NCBI GenBank assembly: GCA_026874595.1
Contig: CM049320.1
Span: 35,436,214-35,500,213, forward strand
Source: Sipunculus nudus
Lineage: Eukaryota > Annelida > Sipuncula > Golfingiida > Sipunculidae
Length of the DNA stretch: 64,000 nucleotides
Reading direction: 5' to 3'
Shown here one piece after another: positions 21,501-34,300 of this stretch. Within the stretch, counting starts at the first letter, position 1. Each line of letters opens with the position of its first letter. A program made the translations under genes and the position numbers. A model generated the notes under the pieces. It did no database searches and was not told the origin of the DNA. It saw only the letters and a program-made list of their open reading frames with translations.

Positions 21501-24500
21501 TCACAGTGATAGCATGGCACTGAGGTCATGTATGTTACACAACAGGTAGTTTAGAGTGATATCACAGGATGACATAAAAAATGTGACACCGCAGTGAATT
21601 GACAACTGTGAGCCCACAGTGATAGCATGGCATTGAGGTCATGTATGTTACACAACAGGTAGTTTAGAGTGATATCACAAGATGACATAAAAAATGTGAC
21701 ACCACAGTGAATTCACAACTGTGAGCTCACAGTGATAGCATGGCATTGAGGTCATGCATGTTACACAACAGGTAGTTTAGAGTGATATCACAAGATGACA
21801 TAAAAAATGTGACACCACAGTGAATTGACAACTGTGAGCTCACAGTGATAGCATGGCATTGAGGTCATGTATGTTACACAACAGGTAGTTGACAGTGATA
21901 TCACAGGATGACATAAAAAATGTGACACCACAGTGAATTGACGGCTGTGAGCTCACAGTGATAGAATGGCATTGAGGTCATGTATGTTACACAACAGGTA
22001 GTTTAGAGTGATATCACAGGATGACATAAAAAATGTGACACCACAGTGAATTCACTACTGTGAGCTCACAGTGATAGCATGGCATTGAGGTCATATATGT
22101 TACACAACAGGTAGTTTAGAGTGATATCACAGGATGACATAAAAAATGTGACACCACAGTGAACTGACAACTGTGAGCTCACAGTGATAGCATGGCATTG
22201 AGGTCATGTATGTTACACAACAGGTAGTTTAGAGTGATATCACAAGATGACATAAAAAATGTGACACCACAGTGAATTGACAACTGTGAGCTCACAGTGA
22301 TAGCATGGCATCGAGGTCATGTATGTTACACAACAGGTAGTTTAGAGTGATATCACAAGATGACATAAAAAATATGACACCACAGTGAATTGACAACTGT
22401 GAGCTCACAGTGATAGCATGGCATTGAGGTCATGTATGTTACACAACAGGTAGTTTAGAGTGATATCACAAGATGACATAAAAAATGTGACACCACAGTG
22501 AATTGACAACTGTGAGCTCACAGTGATAGCATGGCACTGAGGTCATGTATGTTACACAACAGGTAGTTTAGAGTGATATCACAGGATGACATAAAAAATG
22601 TGACACCACAGTGAATTGACAACTGTGAGCTCACAGTGATAGGATGGCATTAAAGTCATGTACGTTACACAACAGGTACTTTAGAGTGATATCACAGGAT
22701 GACATAAAAATGTGACACCACAGTGAATTGACGGCTGTGAGCTCACAGTGATAGCATGGCATTGAGGTCATCTGGTTTCACAACAGGTAGTTAAGAGTGA
22801 TATCACAAGATGACATAAAAAATGTGACACCACAGTGAATTGACGGCTGTGAGCTCACAGTGATAGCATGGCATTGAGGTCACATATGTTACACAACAGG
22901 TAGTTTAGAGTGATATCACAAGATAACATAAAAAATATCACACCACAGTGAATTGACAACTGTGAGCTCACAGTGCTAGCATGGCACTGAGGTCATGTAT
23001 GTTACACAACAGGTAGTTTAGAGTGATATCACAGGATGACATAAAAAATGTGACACCACAGTGAATTGACAACTGTGAGCCCACAGTGATAGCATGGCAT
23101 TGAGGTCATGTATGTTACACAACAGGTAGTTTAGAGTGATATCACAAGATGGCATAAAAAATGTGACACCACAGTGAATTCACAACTGTGAGCTCACAGT
23201 GATAGCATGGCATTGAGGTCATGCATGTTACACAACAGGTAGTTTAGAGTGATATCACAAGATGACATAAAAAATGTGACACCACAGTGAATTGACAACT
23301 GTGAGCTCACAGTGATAGCATGGCATTGAGGTCATGTATGTTACACAACAGGTAGTTTACAGTGATATCACAGGATGACATAAAAAATGTGACACCACAG
23401 TGAATTGACGGCTGTGAGCTCACAGTGATAGAATGGCATTGAGGTCATGTATGTTACACAACAGGTAGTTTAGAGTGATATCACAGGATGACATAAAAAA
23501 TGTGACACCACAGTGAATTCACTACTGTGAGCTCACAGTGATAGTATGGCATTGAGGTCATATATGTTACACAAGAGGTAGTTTAGAGTGATATCACAGG
23601 ATGACATAAAAAATGTGACACCACAGTGAACTGACAACTGTGAGCTCACAGTGATATCATGGCATTGAGGTCATGTATGTTACACAACAGGTAGTTTAGA
23701 GTGATATCACAGGATTACGTAAAAATGTGACACCACAGTGAATTGACAACTGTGAGCTCACAGTGCTAGCATGGCATTGAGGTCATGTATGTTACACAAC
23801 AGGTAGTTTAGAGTGATATCACAGGATGACATAAAAAATGTGACACCACAGTGAATTGACGGCTTTGAGCTCACAGTGATAGCATGGCATTGAGGTCATG
23901 TGTGTTTCACATAAGGTAGTTTAGAGTGATATCACAGGATTACATAAAAAATGTGACACCACAGTGAATTGACAACTGTGAGCTCACAGTGCTAGCATGG
24001 CATTGAGGTCATGTATGTTACACAACAGTTAGTTTAGAGTGATATCACAGGATGACATAAAAAATGTGACACCACAGTGAATTGACGGCTGTGAGCTCAC
24101 AGTGTTAGCATGGCATTGAGGTCATGTGTGTTTCACATAAGGTAGTTTAGAGTGATATCACAAGATGACATAAAAAATATGACACCACAGTGAATTGACA
24201 ACTGTGAGCTCACAGTGATAGCATGGCATTGAGGTCATGTATGTTACACAACAGGTAGTTTAGAGTGATATCACAGGAACATAACAAATGTGACACCACA
24301 GTGAATTGACAACTGTGAGCTCACAGGGATAGCATGGCATTGAGGTCATGTATGTTACACAACAGGTAGTTTAGAGTGATATCACAGGATGACATAAAAA
24401 ATGTGACACTTAAGGGAATTGACAACTGTGAGCTCACAGTGATAGCATGGCATTGAGGTCATGTATGTTACACAACAGGTAGTTTAGAGTGATATCACAG

Positions 24501-25498
24501 GATGACATAAAAAATGTGACACCACAGTGAATTGACAACTGTGAGCTCACAGTGATATCATGGCATTAAAGTCATGTACGTTACACAACAGGTACTTTAG
24601 AGTGATATCACAGGATGACATAAAAATGTGACACCACAGTGAATTGACGGCTGTGAGCTCACAGTGATAGCATGGCATTGAGGTCATGTGTGTTTCACAA
24701 CAGGTAGTTTAGAGTGATATCACAAGATGACATAAAAAATATGACACCACAGTGAATTGACAACTGTGAGCTCACAGTGATAGCATGGCATTGAGGTCAT
24801 ATATGTTACACAACAGGTAGTTTAGAGTGATATCACAGGAACATAAAAAATGTGACACCACAGTGAATTGACAACTGTGAGCTCACAGGGATAGCATAGC
24901 ATTGAGGTCATGTATGTTACACAACAGGTAGTTTAGAGTGATATCACAGGATGACATAAAAAATGTGACACCACAGTGAATTGACAACTGTGAGCTCACA
25001 GTGATAGCATGGCATTGAGGTCATGTATGTTACACAACAGGTAGTTTAGAGTGATATCACAGGATGACATAAAAAAATGTGACACCACAGTGAATTGACA
25101 ACTGTGAGCTCACAGTGATAGGATGGCATTAAAGTCATGTACGTTACACAACAGGTAGTTTAGAGTGATATTACAGGATGACATAAAAAATATGACACCA
25201 CAGTGAATTAACAACTGTGCGCTCACAGTGATAGCATGGCATTGAGGTCATGTATGTTACACAACAGGTAGTTTAGAGTAATATCACAGGATGACATGAA
25301 AATGTGACACCTCAGTGAATTGACGGCTGTGAGCTCACAGTGATAGCATGGCATTGAGGTCATCTATGTTACACAACAGGTAGTTTAGAGTGATATCACA
25401 GGATGACATAAAAAATGTGACACCACAGTGAATTGACAACTGTGAGCTCACAGTGATAGCATGGCATTGAGGTCATGTATGTTACACAACAGGTAGTT
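18518..25498 (+). repeat. Copy of about 5,207-12,300 (offset 13,311 then 13,198 bp)
   Basis: The variable block, the linker, the 2.4-kb block and one 2,141-bp unit follow in the same order as at 5.2-12.3 kb. The offset changes from 13,311 to 13,198 bp at the single-monomer duplication that only the earlier copy has. After about 25,498 the sequence continues with AAAAGTGTGAC, as 14,443 does after the doubled 2,141-bp unit. Confidence 0.85.
20872..23293 (+). repeat. Higher-order block, copy sharing variants with the window start
   Basis: Nested in the preceding block. It matches 1-2,422 at an offset of 20,871 bp. It has ACACCGCAG near 21,589 and GTGCTAGC near 22,975, as in the first copy. The copies at 2,821 and 7,561 have ACACCACAG and GTGATAGC at those places. 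It lacks the GGTAGTGTAG change seen at about 562. Confidence 0.85.
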
Positions 25499-28400
25499 TA
25501 GAGTGATATCACAGGATGACATAAAAGTGTGACACCACAGTGAATTGACTACTGTGAGCTCACAGAGATAGCATGGCATTAAAGTCATGTACGTTACACA
25601 ACAGGTAGTTTAGAGTGATATTACAGGATGACATAAAAAATATGACACCACAGTGAATTGACAACTGTGCGCTCACAGTAATAGCATGGCATTGAGGTCA
25701 TGTATGTTACACAACAGGTAGTTTAGAGTGATAACACAGGATGCCATAAAAAATGTGACACCACAGTAAATTGACAACTGTGAGCTCACAGTGATAGCAT
25801 GGCATTGAGGTCATGTATGTTACACAACAGGTAGTTTAGAGTGATATCACAGGATGACATAAAAAATATGACACCACCGTGAATTGACAACTGTGAGCTC
25901 ACAGTGATAGCATGGCATTGAGGTCATGTATGTTACACAACAGGTAGTTTATAGTGATATTACAGGATGACATAAAAAATGGGACACCAAAGTGAATTCA
26001 CAACTGTGAGTTCACAGTGATAGCATGGCATTGAGGTCATGTATGTTGCACAACAGGTAGTTTAGAGTGATATCACAGGATGGCATAAAAAAATGACACC
26101 ACAGTAAATTGACAACTCTGAGCTCACAGTTATAGCATGGCATTGAGGTCATGTATGTTACACAACGATAGTTTAGAGTGATATCACAGGATGACATAAA
26201 AAATGTGACACCACAGTGAATTGACAACTGTGAGCTCACAGTGATAGCATGGCATTGAGGTCATGTATGTTACACAACAGGTAGTTTAGAGTGATATCAC
26301 AGGATGACATAAAAAATGTGACACCACAGTGAATCGACAACTGTGAGCTCACAGTGATAGGATGGCATTAAAGTCATGTACGTTACACAACAGGTAGTTT
26401 AGAGTGATATTACAGGATGACATAAAAAATATGACACCACAGTGAATTGACAACTGTGCGCTCACAGTGATAGCATGGCATTGAGGTCATGTATGTTACA
26501 CAACAGGTAGTTAAGAGTGATATCACAAGATGACATAAAAAAATGTGACGCCACAGTGAATTGACAACTGTGAGCTCACAGGGATAGCATGGCATTAAGG
26601 TCATGTATGTTACACAACAGGTAGTTTAGAGTGATATCACAGGATGACATAAAAAATGTGACACCACAGTGAATTGGCAAGTGTGAGCTCACAGTGATAG
26701 CATGGCATTGAGGTCATGTATGTTACACAACAGGTAGTTTAGAGTGATATCACAGGATGACATAACAAATATTACACCACCGTGAATTGACCACTGTGAG
26801 CTCACAGTGATAGCATGGCATTGAGGTCATGTATGTTACACAACAGGTAGTTTAGAGTGATATCACAAGATGACATAAAAAATGTGACACCACAGTGAAT
26901 TGACAACTGTGAGCTCACAGTGATAGCATGGCATTGAGGTCATGTAAGTTACACAACAGGTAGTTTAGAGTGATATCACAGGATGACATAAAAAATGTGA
27001 CACCACAGTGAATTGACAACTGTGAGCTCACAGGGATAGTATGGCATTGAGGTCATGATGTTACAGAACAGGTAGTTTAGAGTGATATCACAGGATGACA
27101 TAAAAAATGTGACACCAAAGTGAATTCACAACTGTGAGCTCACAGTGATAGCATGGCATTGAGGTCATGTATGTTACACAACAGGGAGTTTAGAGTGATA
27201 TCACATTATGACATAAAAAATGTGACACCACAGTGAATTGACGGCTGTGAGCTCACCGTGATAGCATGGCATTGAGGTCATGTATGTTACACAACAGGTA
27301 GTTTAGAGTGATATCACAGGATGACATAACAAATGTGACACCACAGTGAATTGACGGCTGTGAGCTCACAGTGATAGCATGGCATTGAGGTCACATATGT
27401 TACACAACAGGTAGTTTAGAGTGATATCACAAGATAACATAAAAAAAATATGACACCACAGTGAATTGACAACTGTGAGCTCACAGTGATAGCATGGCAT
27501 TGAGGTCATGTATGTTACACAACAGGTAGTTTAGAGTGATATCACAGGATGACATAAAAAATGTGACACCACAGTGAATTGGCAAGTGTTAGCTCACAGT
27601 GAAAGCATGGCAATGAGGTCATGTATGTTACACAACAGGTAGTTTAGAGTGATATCACAGGATGACATAAAAAATATGACACCACCGTGAATTGACAACT
27701 GTGAGCTCACAGTGATAGCATGGCATTGAGGTCATGTATGTTACACAACAGGTAGTTTAGAGTGATATCACAAGATGACATAAAAAATGTGACACCACAG
27801 TGCATTGACAACTGTGAGCTCACAGTGATAGCATGGCATTGAGGTCATGTATGTTACACAACAGGTAGTTTAGAGTGATATCACAGGATGACATAAAAAA
27901 TGTGACACCCCAATGAATTGACAACTGTGAGCTCACAGTGATAGCATGGCATTGAGGTCATGTATGTTACACAACAGGTAGTTTAGAGTGATATCACAGG
28001 AACATAACAAATGTGACACCACAGTGAATTGACAACTGTGAGCTCACAGGGATAGCATGGCATTGAGGTCATGTATGTTACACAACAGGTAGTTTAGAGT
28101 GATATCACAGGATGACATAAAAAATGTGACACCACAGTGAATTGACAACTGTGAGCTCACAGTGATAGGATGGCATTAAAGTCATGTACGTTACACAACA
28201 GGTACTTTAGAGTGATATCACAGGATGACATAAAAATGTGACACCACAGTGAATTGACGGCTGTGAGCTCACAGTGATAGCATGGCATTGAGGTCATGTG
28301 TGTTTCACAACAGGTAGTTAAGAGTGATATCACAAGATGACATAAAAAATGTGACACCACAGTGAATTGACGGCTGTGAGCTCACAGTGATAGCATGGCA

Positions 28401-31376
28401 TTGAGGTCACATATGTTACACAACAGGTAGTTTAGAGTGATATCACAAGATAACATAAAAAATATCACACCACAGTGAATTGACAACTGTGAGCTCACAG
28501 TGATAGCATGGCACTGAGGTCATGTATGTTACACAACAGGTAGTTTAGAGTGATATCACAGGATGACATAAAAAATGTGACACCACAGTGAATTGACAAC
28601 TGTGAGCCCACAGTGATAGCATGGCATTGAGGTCATGTATGTTACACAACAGGTAGTTTAGAGTGATATCACAGGATGACATAAAAAATGTGACACCACA
28701 GTGAATTGACGGCTGTGAGCTCACAGTGATAGCATGGCATTGAGGTCATGTATGTTACACAACAGGTAGTTTAGAGTGATATCACAGGATGACATAAAAA
28801 ATGTGACACCACAGTGAATTCACTACTGTGAGCTCACAGTGATAGCATGGCATTGAGGTCATATATGTTACACAACAGGTAGTTTAGAGTGATATCACAG
28901 GATGACATAAAAAATGTGACACCACAGTGAACTGACAACTGTGAGCTCACAGTGATAGCATGGCATTGAGGTCATGTATGTTACACAACAGGTAGTTTAG
29001 AGTGATATCACAAGATGACATAAAAAATGTGACACCACAGTGAATTGACAACTGTGAGCTCACAGTGATAGCATGGCATCGAGGTCATGTATGTTACACA
29101 ACAGGTAGTTTAGAGTGATATCACAAGATGACATAAAAAATATGACACCACAGTGAATTGACAACTGTGAGCTCACAGTGATAGCATGGCATTGAGGTCA
29201 TGTATGTTACACAACAGGTAGTTTAGAGTGATATCACAAGATGACATAAAAAATGTGACACCACAGTGAATTGACAACTGTGAGCTCACAGTGATAGCAT
29301 GGCACTGAGGTCATGTATGTTACACAACAGGTAGTTTAGAGTGATATCACAGGATGACATAAAAAATGTGACACCACAGTGAATTGACAACTGTGAGCTC
29401 ACAGTGATAGGATGGCATTAAAGTCATGTACGTTACACAACAGGTACTTTAGAGTGATATCACAGGATGACATAAAAATGTGACACCACAGTGAATTGAC
29501 GGCTGTGAGCTCACAGTGATAGCATGGCATTGAGGTCATCTGGTTTCACAACAGGTAGTTAAGAGTGATATCACAAGATGACATAAAAAATGTGACACCA
29601 CAGTGAATTGACGGCTGTGAGCTCACAGTGATAGCATGGCATTGAGGTCACATATGTTACACAACAGGTAGTTTAGAGTGATATCACAAGATAACATAAA
29701 AAATATCACACCACAGTGAATTGACAACTGTGAGCTCACAGTGATATCATGGCACTGAGGTCATGTATGTTACACAACAGGTAGTTTAGAGTGATATCAC
29801 AGGATGACATAAAAAATGTGACACCACAGTGAATTGACAACTGTGAGCCCACAGTGATAGCATGGCATTGAGGTCATGTATGTTACACAACAGGTAGTTT
29901 AGAGTGATATCACAAGATGGCATAAAAAATGTGACACCACAGTGAATTCACAACTGTGAGCTCACAGTGATAGCATGGCATTGAGGTCATGCATGTTACA
30001 CAACAGGTAGTTTAGAGTGATATCACAAGATGACATAAAAAATGTGACACCACAGTGAATTGACAACTGTGAGCTCACAGTGATAGCATTGCATTGAGGT
30101 CATGTATGTTACACAACAGGTAGTTTACAGTGATATCACAGGATGACATAAAAAATGTGACACCACAGTGAATTGACGGCTGTGAGCTCACAGTGATAGA
30201 ATGGCATTGAGGTCATGTATGTTACACAACAGGTAGTTTAGAGTGATATCACAGGATGACATAAAAAATGTGACACCACAGTGAATTCACTACTGTGAGC
30301 TCACAGTGATAGTATGGCATTGAGGTCATATATGTTACACAACAGGTAGTTTAGAGTGATATCACAGGATGACATAAAAAATGTGACACCACAGTGAACT
30401 GACAACTGTGAGCTCACAGTGATATCATGGCATTGAGGTCATGTATGTTACACAACAGGTAGTTTAGAGTGATATCACAGGATGACATAAAAAATGTGAC
30501 ACCACAGTGAATTGACGGCTGTGAGCTCACAGTGATAGCATGGCATTGAGGTCATGTGTGTTTCACATAAGGTAGTTTAGAGTGATATCACAGGATTACA
30601 TAAAAAATGTGACACCACAGTGAATTGACAACTGTGAGCTCACAGTGCTAGCATGGCATTGAGGTCATGTATGTTACACAACAGTTAGTTTAGAGTGATA
30701 TCACAGGATGACATAAAAAATGTGACACCACAGTGAATTGACGGCTGTGAGCTCACAGTGATAGCATGGCATTGAGGTCATGTGTGTTTCACATAAGGTA
30801 GTTTAGAGTGATATCACAAGATGACATAAAAAATATGACACCACAGTGAATTGACAACTGTGAGCTCACAGTGATAGCATGGCATTGAGGTCATGTATGT
30901 TACACAACAGGTAGTTTAGAGTGATATCACAGGAACATAACAAATGTGACACCACAGTGAATTGACAACTGTGAGCTCACAGGGATAGCATGGCATTGAG
31001 GTCATGTATGTTACACAACAGGTAGTTTAGAGTGATATCACAGGATGACATAAAAAATGTGACACTTAAGGGAATTGACAACTGTGAGCTCACAGTGATA
31101 GCATGGCATTGAGGTCATGTATGTTACACAACAGGTAGTTTAGAGTGATATCACAGGATGACATAAAAAATGTGACACCACAGTGAATTCACTACTGTGA
31201 GCTCACAGTGATAGTATGGCATTGAGGTCATATATGTTACACAACAGGTAGTTTAGAGTGATATCACAGGATGACATAAAAAATGTGACACCACAGTGAA
31301 CTGACAACTGTGAGCTCACAGTGATATCATGGCATTGAGGTCATGTATGTTACACAACAGGTAGTTTAGAGTGATA
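25171..31376 (+). repeat. 6.2-kb tandem duplication, copy 1
   Basis: The unit begins at GTGATATTACAGG with TTAACAACTGTGCGC and ends in GATATCATGG monomers. It is repeated directly from 31,377. The offset is 6,206 bp up to 25,733 and 6,544 bp after that, because copy 2 has three more monomers. It contains a strongly varied stretch (25,734-27,960), a 2.9-kb-type block with GGATGGCATTAAAG and TCATCTGGTTTC, and a CACTTAAGGGAATTG monomer near 31,065. Confidence 0.87.
25734..27960 (+). repeat. Divergent satellite stretch, copy 1
   Basis: About 20 monomers carry many private changes: GATGCCAT, ACACCACCGTG, TTTATAGTG, AATGGGACACCAAAG, GTGAGTTCAC, TATGTTGCAC, ACTCTGAGC, CACAACGATAG (shortened), GAATCGAC, GACGCCACAG, TTGGCAAGTG, AATATTACACC, GTAAGTTAC, CACAGGGATAGTATGG, GATGTTACAGAAC, AACAGGGAGTTTAG, CACATTATGAC, CTCACCGTG, AATGAGGTC and ACACCCCAATG. 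The stretch recurs at 32,278-34,504, in part at 46,877-48,045, and with a deletion at about 60,939-62,825. Confidence 0.85.
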
Positions 31377-34300
31377 TTACAGGATGACATAAAAAATATG
31401 ACACCACAGTGAATTAACAACTGTGCGCTCACAGTGATAGCATGGCATTGAGGTCATGTATGTTACACAACAGGTAGTTTAGAGTGATATCACAGGATGA
31501 CATGAAAATGTGACACCTCAGTGAATTGACGGCTGTGAGCTCACAGTGATAGCATGGCATTGAGGTCATCTATGTTACACAACAGGTAGTTTAGAGTGAT
31601 ATCACAGGATGACATAAAAAATGTGACACCACAGTGAATTGACAACTGTGAGCTCACAGTGATAGCATGGCATTGAGGTCATGTATGTTACACAACAGGT
31701 AGTTTAGAGTGATATCACAGGATGACATAAAAGTGTGACACCACAGTGAATTGACTACTGTGAGCTCACAGAGATAGCATGGCATTAAAGTCATGTACGT
31801 TACACAACAGGTAGTTTAGAGTGATATTACAGGATGACATAAAAAATATGACACCACAGTGAATTGACAACTGTGCGCTCACAGTAATAGCATGGCATTG
31901 AGGTCATGTATGTTACACAACAGGTAGTTTAGAGTGATATCACAGGATGACATAAAAATGTGACACCTCAGTGAATTGACGGCTGTGAGCTCACAGTGAT
32001 AGCATGGCATTGAGGTCATCTATGTTACACAACAGGTAGTTTAGAGTGATATCACAGGATGACATAAAAAATGTGACACCACAGTGAATTGACAACTGTG
32101 AGCTCACAGTGATAGCATGGCATTGAGGTCATGTATGTTACACAACAGGTAGTTTAGAGTGATATCACAGGATGACATAAAAAATGTGACACCACAGTGA
32201 ATTGACTACTGTGAGCTCACAGAGATAGCATGGCATTGAGGTCATGTATGTTACACAACAGGTAGTTTAGAGTGATAACACAGGATGACATAAAAAATGT
32301 GACACCACAGTAAATTGACAACTGTGAGCTCACAGTGATAGCATGGCATTGAGGTCATGTATGTTACACAACAGGTAGTTTAGAGTGATATCACAGGATG
32401 ACATAAAAAATATGACACCACCGTGAATTGACAACTGTGAGCTCACAGTGATAGCATGGCATTGAGGTCATGTATGTTACACAACAGGTAGTTTATAGTG
32501 ATATTACAGGATGACATAAAAAATGGGACACCAAAGTGAATTCACAACTGTGAGTTCACAGTGATAGCATGGCATTGAGGTCATGTATGTTGCACAACAG
32601 GTAGTTTAGAGTGATATCACAGGATGGCATAAAAAAATGACACCACAGTAAATTGACAACTCTGAGCTCACAGTTATAGCATGGCATTGAGGTCATGTAT
32701 GTTACACAACGATAGTTTAGAGTGATATCACAGGATGACATAAAAAATGTGACACCACAGTGAATTGACAACTGTGAGCTCACAGTGATAGCATGGCATT
32801 GAGGTCATGTATGTTACACAACAGGTAGTTTAGAGTGATATCACAGGATGACATAAAAAATGTGACACCACAGTGAATCGACAACTGTGAGCTCACAGTG
32901 ATAGGATGGCATTAAAGTCATGTACGTTACACAACAGGTAGTTTAGAGTGATATTACAGGATGACATAAAAAATATGACACCACAGTGAATTGACAACTG
33001 TGCGCTCACAGTGATAGCATGGCATTGAGGTCATGTATGTTACACAACAGGTAGTTAAGAGTGATATCACAAGATGACATAAAAAAATGTGACGCCACAG
33101 TGAATTGACAACTGTGAGCTCACAGGGATAGCATGGCATTAAGGTCATGTATGTTACACAACAGGTAGTTTAGAGTGATATCACAGGATGACATAAAAAA
33201 TGTGACACCACAGTGAATTGGCAAGTGTGAGCTCACAGTGATAGCATGGCATTGAGGTCATGTATGTTACACAACAGGTAGTTTAGAGTGATATCACAGG
33301 ATGACATAACAAATATTACACCACCGTGAATTGACCACTGTGAGCTCACAGTGATAGCATGGCATTGAGGTCATGTATGTTACACAACAGGTAGTTTAGA
33401 GTGATATCACAAGATGACATAAAAAATGTGACACCACAGTGAATTGACAACTGTGAGCTCACAGTGATAGCATGGCATTGAGGTCATGTATGTTACACAA
33501 CAGGTAGTTTAGAGTGATATCACAGGATGACATAAAAAATGTGACACCACAGTGAATTGACAACTGTGAGCTCACAGGGATAGTATGGCATTGAGGTCAT
33601 GATGTTACAGAACAGGTAGTTTAGAGTGATATCACAGGATGACATAAAAAATGTGACACCAAAGTGAATTCACAACTGTGAGCTCACAGTGATAGCATGG
33701 CATTGAGGTCATGTATGTTACACAACAGGGAGTTTAGAGTGATATCACATTATGACATAAAAAATGTGACACCACAGTGAATTGACGGCTGTGAGCTCAC
33801 CGTGATAGCATGGCATTGAGGTCATGTATGTTACACAACAGGTAGTTTAGAGTGATATCACAGGATGACATAACAAATGTGACACCACAGTGAATTGACG
33901 GCTGTGAGCTCACAGTAATAGCATGGCATTGAGGTCACATATGTTACACAACAGGTAGTTTAGAGTGATATCACAAGATAACATAAAAAAAATATGACAC
34001 CACAGTGAATTGACAACTGTGAGCTCACAGTGATAGCATGGCATTGAGGTCATGTATGTTACACAACAGGTAGTTTAGAGTGATATCACAGGATGACATA
34101 AAAAATGTGACACCACAGTGAATTGGCAAGTGTTAGCTCACAGTGAAAGCATGGCAATGAGGTCATGTATGTTACACAACAGGTAGTTTAGAGTGATATC
34201 ACAGGATGACATAAAAAATATGACACCACCGTGAATTGACAACTGTGAGCTCACAGTGATAGCATGGCATTGAGGTCATGTATGTTACACAACAGGTAGT

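Noticed and set aside
26012-26239. Minus-strand 75-codon open frame (also at 32,556 and 61,217)
   Set aside because: It is open by chance because the monomers here carry small indels and substitutions that remove stops. It starts with GTG inside the palindrome and has no recognisable domain. The three copies mark the triplicated divergent block.
26410-26604. Minus-strand 64-codon open frame (also at 32,954 and 61,615)
   Set aside because: Although it has an ATG, it is satellite sequence throughout, short, and its peptide repeats the same motifs as the other frames. Its conservation is explained by duplication of the block.
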